Positions 7,497-17,333 of a stretch of DNA of 33,768 bases are shown piece after piece (within the stretch, counting starts at the first letter, position 1; each line of letters begins with the position of its first letter). The notes under the pieces are model-generated. The model ran no database searches, was not told where the DNA came from, and worked only from the letters and a program-made list of their open reading frames with translations. This DNA is from an uncultured Paracoccaceae bacterium. GTDB taxonomy: Bacteria; Pseudomonadota; Alphaproteobacteria; Rhodobacterales; Rhodobacteraceae. The translations under genes and the position numbers were made by a program. Location of the stretch: contig CANMFL010000013.1 of NCBI GenBank assembly GCA_947497185.1, positions 1 to 33,768 of the forward strand, written 5' to 3'.

Positions 7497-8384
7497 ATGA
7501 AAACCGGAGATTTCGACCCCAAGCGGGCAAGGGCAAAGCGCCCGCTGCCGATTTGGGTGGATGCGCTTACACGAGATACGATGCATTTGACGTCTGAAGA
7601 GATGGGGGCACTTTTTCTCCTACTCACAGCGATGTGGGGGACGAAAGACTGCAATTTCCCAGACGACCCAAAGCGCCTCGCAACTGTGACGCGGGTTCCA
7701 CTTCGGACATGGAAAACTCGAATTGGGCCAGTGTTAACACCGCTGTTCAAGGTTAATGATGGCTTCTGGATCTCGAAGAAACTCAAAGAACAGGCTGATT
7801 TCGTTGAACGACATCTGTCGAAACAATCTCATCGTTCGCGGTCTCAAAACCTAGGTAAGTCTTTGAAAGAAGATGAAGTGCCGTCATCCATGGATATTCC
7901 CGTGGATGAGCCAGGGACATACCCTACCCAACAACCCAACAACCCAATTAAAGAAGAAGAATCTATCGCTTCTTCTTCTTTTCAAGTGGAAGCATATAAA
8001 GAGTATTTGAAAGCTCATCCGAAACCGCATGACAGCGAGGCGGGGAAGCGTGCTTTCCGCGCACTTGTAAACGACGGCGTGTCTGAAGCGAACATCATTG
8101 GCGCGGCTCGCGGATACGCCGAGCAGGTCAAAGGGTGGTCGGTGAACGCCAAAGTGCAGCGTTCGGATAACTTCTTAGATCCTGAACGCGGGAAGTGGCA
8201 CGGGTATGTCCCAGTTAAGCCCGGTGCCAAGACAAGTGAGATTGATGCGGTAGCGTTTTGGGCAGAGAAGATAAACGCTGGTAAATTTATTGCACCAAGC
8301 GCTATCAGCTCCGCGCTTGGCAAGGAGATCGCGGCGTCGGGCATGGTTGATGCTAAAGGTCTGAAACGTGCCAATATTAGGTAG
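7497..8384 (+). CDS. DUF1376 (YdaU-like) domain protein
   Basis: This 295-aa protein has an N-terminal DUF1376 domain (RPLPIWVDALTRDTMHLTSEEMGALFLLLTAMW, then DDPKRLATVTRVPLRTW and FWISKKLKEQ). A low-complexity linker and a C-terminal part (AYKEYLKAHPKPHDSEAGKRAFRALVNDGVSEANIIGAARGYAEQ) follow, as seen in phage replication-type proteins related to helicase loaders and YdaU. The domain is common beside phage and element replication genes; a role in starting element DNA replication is inferred. The ATG at 7497 is preferred because the domain starts shortly after it. An upstream in-frame extension overlaps the 63-aa gene and shows no domain. Confidence 0.8.
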   Translation: MKTGDFDPKRARAKRPLPIWVDALTRDTMHLTSEEMGALFLLLTAMWGTKDCNFPDDPKRLATVTRVPLRTWKTRIGPVLTPLFKVNDGFWISKKLKEQADFVERHLSKQSHRSRSQNLGKSLKEDEVPSSMDIPVDEPGTYPTQQPNNPIKEEESIASSSFQVEAYKEYLKAHPKPHDSEAGKRAFRALVNDGVSEANIIGAARGYAEQVKGWSVNAKVQRSDNFLDPERGKWHGYVPVKPGAKTSEIDAVAFWAEKINAGKFIAPSAISSALGKEIAASGMVDAKGLKRANIR

Positions 8385-8751
8385 TTAGGACAGGCGTTCT
8401 TGCTGTCCGATAGTGCTTTCATTCGGCCATCGTTGACTGTGATAGCCTCCTGCCTACAGGAGGTGACGACCTCGGCGCAGAATTATTTTCGCCTCATTGG
8501 GTAGCCGCTGAAGCTCATTAGCAAAAGGTGTCAGCTGGGGCATCATCGGATGCCGACATCGCCTAGAATTGTGGGTGGGCCTGCACGGATGGTGGCGGTT
8601 CTCGAGAGGCTTGGGCGAAGACATCGCGGGCTCGGTAAGATCAGGTTCGCATAATACAGTCACCAAAAATATGAACCTGGCGTAAATATTCGCCTTTCCC
8701 GCAAGAGTTGAGACAGGCACACTTGGGTGAAATCAAAGAAAGCGCGCCCTG
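8385..8751. other. 367-nt gene-free stretch upstream of the restriction-modification operon
   Basis: No credible gene is seen. Two perfect hairpins occur: CCTCCTG-CCTA-CAGGAGG (8446-8463) and GGCATC-ATCG-GATGCC (8539-8554). The first could end the upstream operon, although it lacks a T-run. The region presumably holds the hsd promoter, but no confident -35/-10 pair was found. Confidence 0.5.
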
Positions 8752-10320
8752 ATGAGTGATTCCGAAAAGCAAATGTCCCAAGATATCGACTTCGCAGCCG
8801 ATCTTTTTAAAGCCGCTGACAAGATGCGCGGGGCGCTTGAGCCGTCTGAGTACAAGCATGTCGCGCTGGGCTTGATCTTTCTTAAATATATCTCGGAGGC
8901 ATTTCAGGCGCTGCATGACGATCTTAAAGCGGATGAATACGCCGATGCGGAAGATCACGAAGAATACCTTGCTGAGAATGTGTTCTGGGTGCCGGAGACG
9001 GCCCGCTGGGGGCACATTCAGAACGCGGCACGCTCCGACGAAATCGGCAAGATCATTGATGATGCGATGGAGGCGGTCGAAGCGGCCCCGGGCAATGATA
9101 GCCTGAAGGGTGTACTCCCGAAGAACTACGCCCGTCCTACGCTCGATAAGACGATGCTGGGTGAGTTGGTTGATCTGTTCTCAAACATCAAACTACGCGA
9201 TAGCAAAGACAGGGCCCGCGACCTGCTGGGGCGCGTATATGAGTACTTCATCTCAGGCTTTGCAGGGGCAGAGGGTAAACGGGGGGGAGAGTTCTTCACA
9301 CCGCGCTCTGTGGTGCGCACGCTGGTCGAGATGCTGGAACCCTACGTGGGGCGCGTCTACGATCCCTGCTGCGGCTCTGGCGGCATGTTTGTGCAGTCCG
9401 AAAAGTTCATCGCAGAGCATGGCGGGCGACCAGACAACATCGCTGTCTATGGGCAAGAGATCAATCATACGACATGGCGCTTGGCCAAGATGAACATGGC
9501 GGTGCATGGCATCGACGCGGACATCCAGTGGAACAGCGCTGGCAGCTTTCACGACGACGCGCACCCTAGCCTGAAGGCCGATTACGTCATGGCGAACCCG
9601 CCGTTCAATATCTCGGACTGGGGACAGGAACGGCTGGTCGATGATGCGCGGTGGAAGGACTACGGGACACCGCCAAAGGGCAACGCCAACTTTGGCTGGC
9701 TGCAGCATATCATCCATCATCTGGCCCCGCGTGGCCATGCGGGGGTGGTGCTGGCGAATGGGTCGATGACGTCGCAATCGGGCGGCGAGGGCGAGATCAG
9801 GAAACAACTGATCGAACAGGACCGGATCGACTGTATGGTCGCCCTACCGGGGCAGCTGTTTTATTCCACACAAATTCCGGTGTGCCTGTGGATTTTGAGC
9901 CGTGACAAAAGCGCAAATGGCCACCGTGATCGGCAAGGCGAGGTGCTGTTCCTTGATGCACGCAAGCTAGGCTACATGGCCGACCGCGTGCGGCGCGAGT
10001 TTTCAGAGGAAGACATCGAGAAAATCGCAGGGACCTATCGGCGGTGGCGGGCCAAGCCCGAGACATTGATTGCGAATGGGTGGGCGCCTTACGCGGACGA
10101 GGCGGGGTTCTGCAGAGGCGAGGGGCGCGAGACGATCCGCAAATACGACCATGTACTGACACCGGGACGCTATGTTGGGATGGCTGAGGTTGAGGATAAG
10201 GGCGACTTTGTTGTGGATTTTGCGTCTCTATCGCAGGAACTGACTGAGCAATTGATAAGAGGTAACGAACTTAATGCTGCTATCAAGTCAATCTTAAATC
10301 TAGGTGGGCTTAATGAGTAA
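8752..10320 (+). CDS. hsdM: Type I restriction-modification DNA methyltransferase subunit HsdM
   Basis: The 522-aa protein has an HsdM N-terminal helical domain (DFAADLFKAADKMRGALEPSEYKHVALGLIFLKYIS, about residues 12-50 onward) and an N6-adenine methyltransferase domain. AdoMet-binding motif I is D204-PCCGSGGMF. Catalytic motif IV is N282-P-P-F285. The GGEFFTPRSVVRTLVEML segment typical of HsdM precedes motif I. The enzyme methylates adenine in the bipartite target read by HsdS, and forms M2S and R2M2S complexes. It is the first gene of a tightly overlapping operon. The length is normal and all motifs are intact. Confidence 0.97.
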   Translation: MSDSEKQMSQDIDFAADLFKAADKMRGALEPSEYKHVALGLIFLKYISEAFQALHDDLKADEYADAEDHEEYLAENVFWVPETARWGHIQNAARSDEIGKIIDDAMEAVEAAPGNDSLKGVLPKNYARPTLDKTMLGELVDLFSNIKLRDSKDRARDLLGRVYEYFISGFAGAEGKRGGEFFTPRSVVRTLVEMLEPYVGRVYDPCCGSGGMFVQSEKFIAEHGGRPDNIAVYGQEINHTTWRLAKMNMAVHGIDADIQWNSAGSFHDDAHPSLKADYVMANPPFNISDWGQERLVDDARWKDYGTPPKGNANFGWLQHIIHHLAPRGHAGVVLANGSMTSQSGGEGEIRKQLIEQDRIDCMVALPGQLFYSTQIPVCLWILSRDKSANGHRDRQGEVLFLDARKLGYMADRVRREFSEEDIEKIAGTYRRWRAKPETLIANGWAPYADEAGFCRGEGRETIRKYDHVLTPGRYVGMAEVEDKGDFVVDFASLSQELTEQLIRGNELNAAIKSILNLGGLNE

Positions 10321-11638
10321 CTGGGCAAAGGCGCGTCTCGAAGATGTGGCTGAGCTGTCTGGCGGTTATGCATTTAAGAGCTCGCAATACACCGAAGCGG
10401 GAAGGTTTGTTCTTCGAACCGTGAATATTGACGACGAGTTCTCGATTTCCATGGAGAAGGCCAACTTTATTAGTGAGGTAGAAGCTGAAAAATTCGAACG
10501 GTTTGCACTCAGGGAGCATGACACACTTTTTGTCATGGTAGCCGCCACACTTGGAAAGGTTGGATACGTTAGGGAGCGCGATCTACCGGCGCTACTCAAT
10601 CAGAATATGTGGGTCATTAGAGCCAAACAAGGCGCGGTCGAGCCTATATTCCTACACTATCTGTTTAGGCAAATTTCTAAAATACCTCTATCATGGGTAG
10701 GGGGAAGTGCTCGGAGTTTTTTGAGGCGCGATGATGTTAGGAAGCTTGAATTTGAGCTGCCGCCGCCCGTAGAGCAGGAAAACATCGCTCATGTTCTGAA
10801 AACACTCGACGACAAAATCGAACTGAACCGTCAGATGAATGAAACGCTTGAGGCGATGGCACGGGCGTTGTTTCGCGATTGGTTTGTGGATTTTGGCCCG
10901 ACCCGCCGCAAAGCCGCAGGCGAGACGGACCCCGTCAAAATCCTAGGCGGCGCGATCCCGTCCCCGCAAAAAGCTCCCCCCATCGCCGCCCACTTCCCCG
11001 ACGCGCTGGGCGAAGATGGCTTGCCGGATGGGTGGGAGAAAGTGCCGGTTGGTGATGCTTCCGATATTGTGGGCGGGGGGACGCCTAACACTAAAACAGA
11101 AGTGTTCTGGGATAACGGTAGGCACAACTGGGCAACACCTCGCGATCTGTCGCGTTTGTCTGCTGTATTCATTCAGGATACGGAGCGGAAACTGTCGGAC
11201 GCTGGGCTGGCGAAGGTGAGTTCGGGCTTGTCGCCTGTGGGCAGTGTCTTGATGTCCTCTCGGGCCCCGATTGGTTATCTCGCCATTGCGGCCAAACCAA
11301 CAGCGGTAAACCAAGGTTTTATAGTCATGCGACCCACGAAGCGGTTCCCGACATGCTTTGCAAAACTCTGGTGTGAAGAAAATATGGAGACTATCGAGGC
11401 GAATGCTAATGGCTCGACGTTCCAAGAGATTAGTAAAAAGAACTTCAAACCGATTCTGGTGACGTTGCCATGTGACCGCATCATGTCTGACTATGTCAGC
11501 ATCGTGGGCACTCTGTTTGACAAGGTCCACGCCAACGAGGTCGAAAACCAAACCCTCGCTCAAATGCGCGACCTTTTGTTGCCAAAACTCATGTCCGGTG
11601 AAATCCGATTAAAAGACATGGAGGGTGCGGTGTGCTAG
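10313..11638 (+). CDS. hsdS: Type I restriction-modification specificity subunit HsdS
   Basis: The 441-aa protein has two target recognition domains. The first is at about residues 1-150 (opening WAKARLEDVAELSGGYAFKSSQY) and the second at about 240-385 (opening WEKVPVGDASDIVGGGTPNTK). Between them is the conserved helical region LDDKIELNRQMNETLEAMARALFRDWFVDFGP, and a matching C-terminal helix (NQTLAQMRDLLLPKLMSGEIRL) completes the half-repeats. Each recognition domain reads one half of a bipartite DNA target. The ATG at 10313 overlaps the hsdM stop by 8 nt (ATGAGTAA). The sequence of the target cannot be read from the protein. The 3' end overlaps the next gene's GTG start. Confidence 0.96.
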   Translation: MSNWAKARLEDVAELSGGYAFKSSQYTEAGRFVLRTVNIDDEFSISMEKANFISEVEAEKFERFALREHDTLFVMVAATLGKVGYVRERDLPALLNQNMWVIRAKQGAVEPIFLHYLFRQISKIPLSWVGGSARSFLRRDDVRKLEFELPPPVEQENIAHVLKTLDDKIELNRQMNETLEAMARALFRDWFVDFGPTRRKAAGETDPVKILGGAIPSPQKAPPIAAHFPDALGEDGLPDGWEKVPVGDASDIVGGGTPNTKTEVFWDNGRHNWATPRDLSRLSAVFIQDTERKLSDAGLAKVSSGLSPVGSVLMSSRAPIGYLAIAAKPTAVNQGFIVMRPTKRFPTCFAKLWCEENMETIEANANGSTFQEISKKNFKPILVTLPCDRIMSDYVSIVGTLFDKVHANEVENQTLAQMRDLLLPKLMSGEIRLKDMEGAVC

Positions 11639-12702
11639 ATTGGAACAGCTTTGTTAAAATTGCGACTACACGGGGCAAGACGATTTTCCGAGATGTCGTC
11701 CTGCGTGCCAAGTTGTGTGCCAATTGGGGCTACGGTTTGCTGGGAAAGGAACCACCATTTAAACTCACCTTCATGGATAAGGTCGGTCGAGGCCGCTCGA
11801 AGTTGGGGCGCTTATTTCGTATTCTTCCTGCGACGGTAAAGGCGGCAGTGATTGCCACTGGGGTCATTTTTAGCTTGCTGCTCGTATTTGGAAAGGGATT
11901 TGACGCGGAAGGTGTAACAACTGAATTCTGGGGGCTGCTCGCAGAAATTATCGTCCTTGGTATTGTGGTTTTCTATGTCAGCTCCAAATCGGAACAATCG
12001 CAGTTTGTGCAGGCGCAGTATGATTTGATAGATGACTTCAAATATTGGGAAAGCGATGAAGCCAAAAGCAGAATTTTGGGCGCGATGCGGCGATTGCAGC
12101 GGCTCGGTATCAGCAAGTTTGATCTCTGTGGTATCCGTATGTCTTCGGTCAAAGTGAAGGAATACGGGATTAGTGATTTGCGAGGCTCTGAGCTCTCGGG
12201 AAAACATTGGATGTCTTCGATTGGTATCCGTACGGATTCGAAGTTCAACAACATTGATTTTGACGACTGCTACTTGGCTGGCGTCAAATTTTCAATATCC
12301 ACCAGCATTTCGATAAGTGGACAAAGAACGTCGTTATCCCCCAATCGGGGAGCCTATATTGATTGTTCGTTTAGGCACTGTGACATGACGGGCTGTTCGT
12401 TCGACGAAGCGATTTTGGAGGCGACGGAAAAGCCTGCGAAAGATGGAGACCGTTATGACTATATCGCTGACAACGATGACGGCTCACCTGCCTACGCTCA
12501 AGTTGAATACGGTGAGTTCTATGAAGCCAACTTAAGTAATGCCTCATTCGTAAGAGCGGAGTTGAGAAACATCGATTTCCGCCAATGTTTCAATGTCGAA
12601 ACTGCGGACTTTGCTGGCGCTGTTGGGCTTGAAACCTGTGTTTTCGATACTGATGCACAAAAGGAAGCAATTTTAACGCAGTCAAAGCAGGAGGTTGCAT
12701 GA
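11632..12702 (+). CDS. Membrane-anchored pentapeptide-repeat-like protein within the hsd operon
   Basis: This 356-aa protein starts with GTG inside the hsdS 3' end (7-nt overlap). Two transmembrane helices are visible at about residues 68-87 (ATVKAAVIATGVIFSLLLVF) and 100-117 (WGLLAEIIVLGIVVFYVSS), followed by a helical linker. From about residue 163 to 345 there are degenerate pentapeptide-type repeats, with hydrophobic/phenylalanine centres as in SDLRGSELSG, CSFRHCDMTGCSFDEA, EANLSNASFVRAELRNIDF and ADFAGA. The repeats should form a right-handed beta helix facing the cytoplasm. It is not a known subunit of type I systems. Its ends overlap both neighbours, so it is translated with them. Restriction accessory, anti-restriction or second defence role: unknown. 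Confidence 0.75.
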   Translation: MLDWNSFVKIATTRGKTIFRDVVLRAKLCANWGYGLLGKEPPFKLTFMDKVGRGRSKLGRLFRILPATVKAAVIATGVIFSLLLVFGKGFDAEGVTTEFWGLLAEIIVLGIVVFYVSSKSEQSQFVQAQYDLIDDFKYWESDEAKSRILGAMRRLQRLGISKFDLCGIRMSSVKVKEYGISDLRGSELSGKHWMSSIGIRTDSKFNNIDFDDCYLAGVKFSISTSISISGQRTSLSPNRGAYIDCSFRHCDMTGCSFDEAILEATEKPAKDGDRYDYIADNDDGSPAYAQVEYGEFYEANLSNASFVRAELRNIDFRQCFNVETADFAGAVGLETCVFDTDAQKEAILTQSKQEVA

Positions 12703-13670
12703 CGACGTTGGGCCGCCTTGAACGTGTTGACCTACGTGCTGAATGGTCCAAGGAGAACCGCGACTTTACCCCTTGGCTGGCTCGTGAGGAGAATATTGCT
12801 TTGCTGGGAGAGACGCTCAATATGTCGTTGGAGGTTGAGCAGGAAGAGCGCCGCGTTGGTCGCTTTAGTGCTGACATTCTTTGCAAGGACACGGGTGCGA
12901 CTGACGCGGGTTGGGTGGTTGTTGAGAACCAGTTAGAGACCACGGATTATTCGCATCTTGGCCAGATCCTGACCTATGCTGCGGGCCTTGAAGCGAAGAC
13001 CTGCATTTGGGTTGCCGCTAAGTTTCACGAAGAACACCGCGCCGCGATTGACTGGCTCAACGAGATTTCCAGCGATGAGTTCCAGTTCTTTGGCCTCGAG
13101 ATAGAGCTTTGGCGGATTGGTGACAGTGTCGCGGCCCCGAAGTTTAACATCATCGCCAAGCCTAACGATTGGAAGCGCGAGGTTGGGAGGTCGGCCCGTG
13201 CGATGGAGCCTGCGAATTTGACCGAGACGAAGCGGTTGCAGCTGGCGTTTTGGGAGGCGTTGCGCGACAGGCTAGCTGGTAGTCAGACCGTAAGATCGCA
13301 AAAGCCGTCGCCACAGCACTGGACCACCTTTTCGATAGGTCGCTCGGGTATGCATTTGGGTGCGATCATTAGCACGCGGGATGACCGGATCGGTGTCGAG
13401 ATCTATCTCGGTGATCAGCACGCCAACGCGTTTTTTGGGCAGCTCGAACAAGAGAAAGGCGAGATTGAGCGTGAGTTGGGCTTTGGTCTTGTATGGATGC
13501 CTTTACCCGAGCGGAAGGCGTGCCGTATTATCGCATATCATCCGATGAGGGACCTGTCCGATAAGACGAGTTGGAATGGCCTGCTTTCTTGGATGGTTCC
13601 GACGCTTGAGAAAATGCATAGGGCATTCTCGCGGCGTGTACGCAAGCTAACGAGTGATGATCTGCTATGA
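12699..13670 (+). CDS. DUF4268-domain protein with PD-(D/E)xK nuclease-like N-terminus
   Basis: The 323-aa protein overlaps both neighbours by ATGA-type junctions. The N-terminal 110 residues look like a restriction-endonuclease fold: [10 protein letters not shown] (Asp59), then [26 protein letters not shown]76-x-Q78 sits where many nucleases carry E-x-K, so metal-dependent cleavage is possible but not certain. The C-terminal half (FWEALRDRL, then [35 protein letters not shown] and [19 protein letters not shown]) matches DUF4268. Such proteins are frequent passengers in type I restriction loci and in phage-defence islands. The role is probably DNA cleavage or accessory recognition, by inference. 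Confidence 0.82.
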   Translation: MTTLGRLERVDLRAEWSKENRDFTPWLAREENIALLGETLNMSLEVEQEERRVGRFSADILCKDTGATDAGWVVVENQLETTDYSHLGQILTYAAGLEAKTCIWVAAKFHEEHRAAIDWLNEISSDEFQFFGLEIELWRIGDSVAAPKFNIIAKPNDWKREVGRSARAMEPANLTETKRLQLAFWEALRDRLAGSQTVRSQKPSPQHWTTFSIGRSGMHLGAIISTRDDRIGVEIYLGDQHANAFFGQLEQEKGEIERELGFGLVWMPLPERKACRIIAYHPMRDLSDKTSWNGLLSWMVPTLEKMHRAFSRRVRKLTSDDLL

Positions 13671-16600
13671 GCTTTACAGAAGACGATATCGAACAGGGTA
13701 TACTCGAGACCTTTGAAGAGCTTGGGTGGGCGCTTGCTGATCCCAATGTGATTGGACCAGACGGTTCTGCGAGAGAGCGGAATTCTTACTCTGAAACGAT
13801 TTTAGAAAACCGTTTGCGTGCCGCTGTTAGCAGGTTGAACCCTGACATTCCTCCGGAGGCTATCGAGGCCGCGATCAAGCAGGTTTTGGTCGATGAAACC
13901 CCGTCGCTTGTCGAAGAAAACCGCCGCATTCATAATTTGTTAGTGCGCGGTGTTGATGTTGAGTTCAAACGCACTGACGGGACGATAAAGGGCGACAAGG
14001 TTTGGCTGATTGATTTCCAGTCGCCTGATGCAAACGACTTTATAGTCACGAACCAATACACCGTTGTTCAGCCGGGACATAATCGGCGACCTGACGTGGT
14101 GGGCTTTGTAAACGGCCTCCCTTTGGTCGTGATCGAGCTAAAGAACGCGGCCAATGAAGCGGCGACGGTTGATGCCGCGTTTGGTCAGCTTCAGACCTAC
14201 AAAAATGAAATACCAGAGCTGTTCCGCACGAACGCCGTTCTTGTCGCGTCTGATGGCATGTATGGCCGGATTGGGAGCCTAACTGCGGGGCGTGATAGGT
14301 TCATGCCTTGGCGGTCCGTTACGGGGGCGCAAGACGACTTCACGCCCGAAGGACCGTTGGAAACTGACAGCCTCATTCGCGGGGTGTTCGATCAAGCGCG
14401 ATTTTTGCAATTGTTGCGAGACTTCACGGTCTACGGTGACAAGGGTGAGGGGCCGTTCAAAATTGTCGCGGGGTATCACCAGTTTCACGGGGCACGAAAG
14501 GCGCTGGCTAGCTCTATAGATGCGGTTGCTGAAGGTGGTGATCGCAAAGTTGGCGTCATCTGGCACACGCAAGGGTCCGGGAAAAGCTTTCTGATGGCGT
14601 TTTATGCGGGTTTGCTGGTACGTTCGGAGGCGCTAGAAAACCCGACAGTTCTTGTTTTGACAGACCGAAATGACTTGGATGATCAGCTTTATGCGACGTT
14701 TTCGATGTGCAAAGATTTGCTCCGTCAAACGCCTAGTCAAATCGCTAACCGAGATGAGCTGCGTGAGAAATTAGATCGGACTTCCGGCGGCGTTATCTTT
14801 TCGACGTTGCAGAAGTTTTCCCCCGCCAGCGGCGAAGAAAGCTTCCCCGTTTTGTCGGACCGCCGCAACATTATCATCATGGCGGACGAGGCGCATCGAA
14901 GCCAATACGGCTTTGACGCGAAGCTAGAGCAGGGCACGGGCATACGAAAATATGGCTATGCTCATTACGTTCGGCAGGCTTTCCCGAATGCGTCTTTTGC
15001 TGGGTTTACCGGCACGCCTATTGAGGCCGTCGATGTAAACACACGCGCTGTTTTTGGCGATTACGTCGACATTTACGATATTAGTCGTGCGGTAGAGGAC
15101 GGGGCGACTGTTCCTATATATTACGAAAGCCGTTTGGCACGCGTCGAGCTTGAGCAGGACAAGCTCCCACAGATTGACAGCGAGATTGACGACCTCTTTG
15201 ATGATGAAAGCATCTCGGATCAGGAGCGCGCCAAAGCCAGTTGGACCACTGTTGAGCGTTTAGTGGGGGCTGAGCCAAGGCTTAAAATCGTAGCCGAAGA
15301 TATCGTCACGCATTTCGAAGCCCGTATAAAAGCGATGGATGGGAAGGCGATGGCCGTGTGTATGAGCCGCCGTATTTGCGTCGATTTGTATAATGAGATT
15401 ATAACGCTTCGGCCTGAGTGGCACTCAGAGTCTGACCTAGAGGGGCAGGTCAAGATCGTTATGACCGGCAGTGCGTCTGATCCCGTCGAATGGCAGCAAC
15501 ACATTGGGAGCAAGGCGCGGCGCGACGCATTAGCGAAGCGGGCACGAGATGAGAACGATCCGCTCAAGTTGGTGTTGGTGCGGGATATGTGGCTGACGGG
15601 CTTTGATGCGCCCAGCATGCACACAATGTATATCGACAAGCCGATGCGCGGCCACGGTCTGATGCAGGCAATTGCGCGTGTAAACAGGGTGTTCAAAGAC
15701 AAGCCAGGTGGCTTAGTCGTCGATTACATCGGTATCGGGCAGAACCTGAAGAAAGCGCTGCAAAGCTATACCGCATCGGATCAGTCAAAGACTGGGATCA
15801 GTGAGGAAGACGCAGTTGCTGCACTTCAGGAGTTCTTTGAACAGGCACAAGCGTTCTTCAAAGACCACGATTACAGCAAGGGGCTAGAAGGGACACCTGC
15901 GGAACGCGTAAAGGCATTAGCGTTGGCTGTGGACTACGTGCTTAGTCGTCAAAAGTCTGAGGCCGACCGTGTCTCGGATGAGAAGGGCAAAAAGAAATGC
16001 TTGAATGAGTTTCAATCACTTGTTCAGAAAATGAGCCAAGCCTTTGCATTGGCTGCCGCGAGCAATTTTGCGCAAGAGATCAAAGATGAAGTTGGTTTTT
16101 TTCAGGCGGTGAAGGCGGTGATTTCAAAACCAAGCCCATCGCAATCGAACAACCGAACGGACCGCGAGTTCGCGGTATCGCAACTGATTTCGGAAGCGAT
16201 TGCGAGCGCCGATATTATCGACCTGTTGGCTGCCGTTGGTATGGATCGACCCGAAATATCGGTGTTGGATGAGAGTTTCTTGGCTGATGTCCAAAATATG
16301 GAACAAAAAAACCTAGCGTTGGAGGCGTTGAAGCGGCTTCTTTCTGGTGAAATCAGTGCGCGGTCGACGCAGAACGTCGTCGAGGCGAAGGCATTTTCCG
16401 AACGGCTTGAGGCTGCGGTTGCACGTTACCATGCCAATGCGATTACCAGTATTGAGATGATCCAAGAACTTATCGCACTGTCAAAAGACTTGAAGGCGTC
16501 CATCGCCCGAGGAGATGAGCTTGGTCTGAATCTGGACGAGCTGGCGTTTTACGATGCACTGTCCGAAAATGAGAGCGCTGTTGATGTGTTAGGAAATGAG

Positions 16601-16810
16601 CAGTTGGGTGTGATCGCAAATGAGCTTGTTGATCAGTTACAGAAAAACGTGACGGTCGACTGGCATAAGAAAGAAAGTGCGCGTGCGAAGTTGCGAATAT
16701 TGGTGCGACGCATTTTGAAACGTTTTGGCTACCCGCCGGATCTCGCGCCCTCTGCAATCAATCTTGTCATTGCCCAAGCCGAAACACGGCTACGTTGGGA
16801 AAGCCTCTGA
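13667..16810 (+). CDS. hsdR: Type I restriction endonuclease subunit HsdR
   Basis: The 1047-aa protein has the full HsdR architecture. An N-terminal PD-(D/E)xK nuclease contains P142-D143 and E157-L-K159. A superfamily 2 translocase follows, with Walker A TQGSGKS (residues 301-307), DEAH box D407-E-A-H410, motif FTGTP and the conserved segment [18 protein letters not shown] long helical C-terminal domain binds the methyltransferase. It translocates DNA with ATP and cuts unmethylated DNA at a distance. The ATG overlaps the stop of the DUF4268 gene. It is the last gene of the operon, and its size and motifs are those of an intact enzyme. Confidence 0.97.
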   Translation: MSFTEDDIEQGILETFEELGWALADPNVIGPDGSARERNSYSETILENRLRAAVSRLNPDIPPEAIEAAIKQVLVDETPSLVEENRRIHNLLVRGVDVEFKRTDGTIKGDKVWLIDFQSPDANDFIVTNQYTVVQPGHNRRPDVVGFVNGLPLVVIELKNAANEAATVDAAFGQLQTYKNEIPELFRTNAVLVASDGMYGRIGSLTAGRDRFMPWRSVTGAQDDFTPEGPLETDSLIRGVFDQARFLQLLRDFTVYGDKGEGPFKIVAGYHQFHGARKALASSIDAVAEGGDRKVGVIWHTQGSGKSFLMAFYAGLLVRSEALENPTVLVLTDRNDLDDQLYATFSMCKDLLRQTPSQIANRDELREKLDRTSGGVIFSTLQKFSPASGEESFPVLSDRRNIIIMADEAHRSQYGFDAKLEQGTGIRKYGYAHYVRQAFPNASFAGFTGTPIEAVDVNTRAVFGDYVDIYDISRAVEDGATVPIYYESRLARVELEQDKLPQIDSEIDDLFDDESISDQERAKASWTTVERLVGAEPRLKIVAEDIVTHFEARIKAMDGKAMAVCMSRRICVDLYNEIITLRPEWHSESDLEGQVKIVMTGSASDPVEWQQHIGSKARRDALAKRARDENDPLKLVLVRDMWLTGFDAPSMHTMYIDKPMRGHGLMQAIARVNRVFKDKPGGLVVDYIGIGQNLKKALQSYTASDQSKTGISEEDAVAALQEFFEQAQAFFKDHDYSKGLEGTPAERVKALALAVDYVLSRQKSEADRVSDEKGKKKCLNEFQSLVQKMSQAFALAAASNFAQEIKDEVGFFQAVKAVISKPSPSQSNNRTDREFAVSQLISEAIASADIIDLLAAVGMDRPEISVLDESFLADVQNMEQKNLALEALKRLLSGEISARSTQNVVEAKAFSERLEAAVARYHANAITSIEMIQELIALSKDLKASIARGDELGLNLDELAFYDALSENESAVDVLGNEQLGVIANELVDQLQKNVTVDWHKKESARAKLRILVRRILKRFGYPPDLAPSAINLVIAQAETRLRWESL

Positions 16811-16840
16811 GCGCAATCAAAGCCCCCTACCAAGATGGTC

Positions 16841-16862
16841 TGGGGGTATCATTGGGGGTATC
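16841..16862 (+). repeat. Right arm-type repeats of element 1
   Basis: Two exact direct copies of TGGGGGTATC (16841-16850 and 16853-16862) match the three copies beside the integrase start at 4815-4878. They lie 60-80 nt inside the right att copy, as expected for integrase arm sites. Confidence 0.65.
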
Positions 16863-16922
16863 GAGGTTTTGTTTTTTGTTTTTATTATTAAATTTCAGCA
16901 GCTTGCGGTTTAAGTGTGGGTT

Positions 16923-16937
16923 CGTGTGGGCACCATT
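16923..16937 (+). repeat. att copy between elements 1 and 2 (tRNA-Thr 3' end fragment)
   Basis: CGTGTGGGCACCATT is identical to 32021-32035 and differs from the tRNA 3' end (4701-4717) only by lacking two of five G residues. GCGGTT at 16905-16910 may be a further remnant of the T arm, separated by a small insertion. Most of the 3' half-tRNA found at the other copy is absent here. Confidence 0.75.
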
Positions 16938-17005
16938 AATTCTCTAGCAAAATCAAGTAGTTGACCTTTTCGTTCAAGATGTAGGCTCCATGTCGATTCT
17001 TGTGG

Positions 17006-17045
17006 TGGAGGCTGAATGGAGGCTGATCGAATATGTCTGCCTCCA
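17006..17045. repeat. Left arm-type repeats of element 2
   Basis: TGGAGGCTGA occurs at 17006-17015 and 17017-17026 (11-nt period), and an inverted relative, TCTGCCTCCA, at 17036-17045. The right end of the element has TGGAGGGAGA at 31829-31838 and TGGAGGCAGT at 31840-31849 with the same 11-nt period. These are likely arm-binding sites for the integrase at 30645-31790. Confidence 0.6.
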
Positions 17046-17162
17046 AGATGAAGGCCTACAGATTTTTCCTTTAAATCAGAGGTTTATATTTCGCAGTCGT
17101 TTGGAGCAGGGACGTGGGAACGTAGGGCGGTGGCAATGCAGTCCGTCCGCGCGTCAGCGCGA

Positions 17163-17330
17163 TCATCCATCGCCCCGCTTAAGCTCCTCTTTGATGTCGG
17201 CTGCGGGGTCTGTTCCGTCCTTGCGAAAGCCTTTATCGTCAAGGCCTAACTGCTTGCGCTTCTCCTCGATTTTCTCCGCGTAGATGCCGAGGCGATGGCC
17301 TGTTGGAGGTGATTCATATGCCATTTTCAT
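17163..17330 (-). CDS. Small 55-aa hypothetical protein after the tape-measure gene
   Basis: The start is ATG 17330, three bases after the tape-measure stop (TAG-GAA-ATG), with the stop codon region supplying an AGGA ribosome binding site. A second ATG lies two codons in. The protein is short and highly charged (HRLGIYAEKIEEKRKQLGLDDKG, then DIKEELKRGDG), with no membrane segment or known domain. A CGCGC-GTCA-GCGCG hairpin lies directly behind the stop. Its placement suggests co-expression with the tape measure, perhaps as a tail assembly or regulatory partner, but this is a guess. Confidence 0.6.
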   Translation of the reverse strand: MKMAYESPPTGHRLGIYAEKIEEKRKQLGLDDKGFRKDGTDPAADIKEELKRGDG

Positions 17331-17333
17331 TTC

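Larger units (their letters stand above)
4716..16937. mobile_element. Integrative element 1 (P4-type integrase, type I restriction-modification cargo)
   Basis: The left boundary is the tRNA-Thr 3' end, and the right boundary is a 15-nt copy of that end (16923-16937). The element is about 12.2 kb. An integrase lies just inside the left end, as in P4-type islands. Repeats of TGGGGGTATC lie inside both ends and nowhere else that I noticed. Cargo: an HTH protein, an AlpA-like regulator, a 63-aa protein, a DUF1376 protein and a complete type I restriction-modification operon. All genes read away from the tRNA. Exact ends depend on where the integrase cuts. Confidence 0.85.
16811..17162. other. 352-nt junction between elements 1 and 2
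   Basis: This gene-free stretch holds an imperfect C5/G5 hairpin after hsdR (about 16822-16846), the right arm repeats of element 1 (16841-16862), the tRNA 3'-end copy (16923-16937), the left arm repeats of element 2 (17006-17045) and a CGCGC-GTCA-GCGCG hairpin (17148-17161). A plus-strand frame beginning at 16990 runs through these repeats and looks spurious. Confidence 0.75.

Noticed and set aside
16990..17283. Plus-strand frame of 97 aa at the element junction
   Set aside because: It runs through the arm repeats and antisense to the 55-aa gene, has odd composition and no domain.
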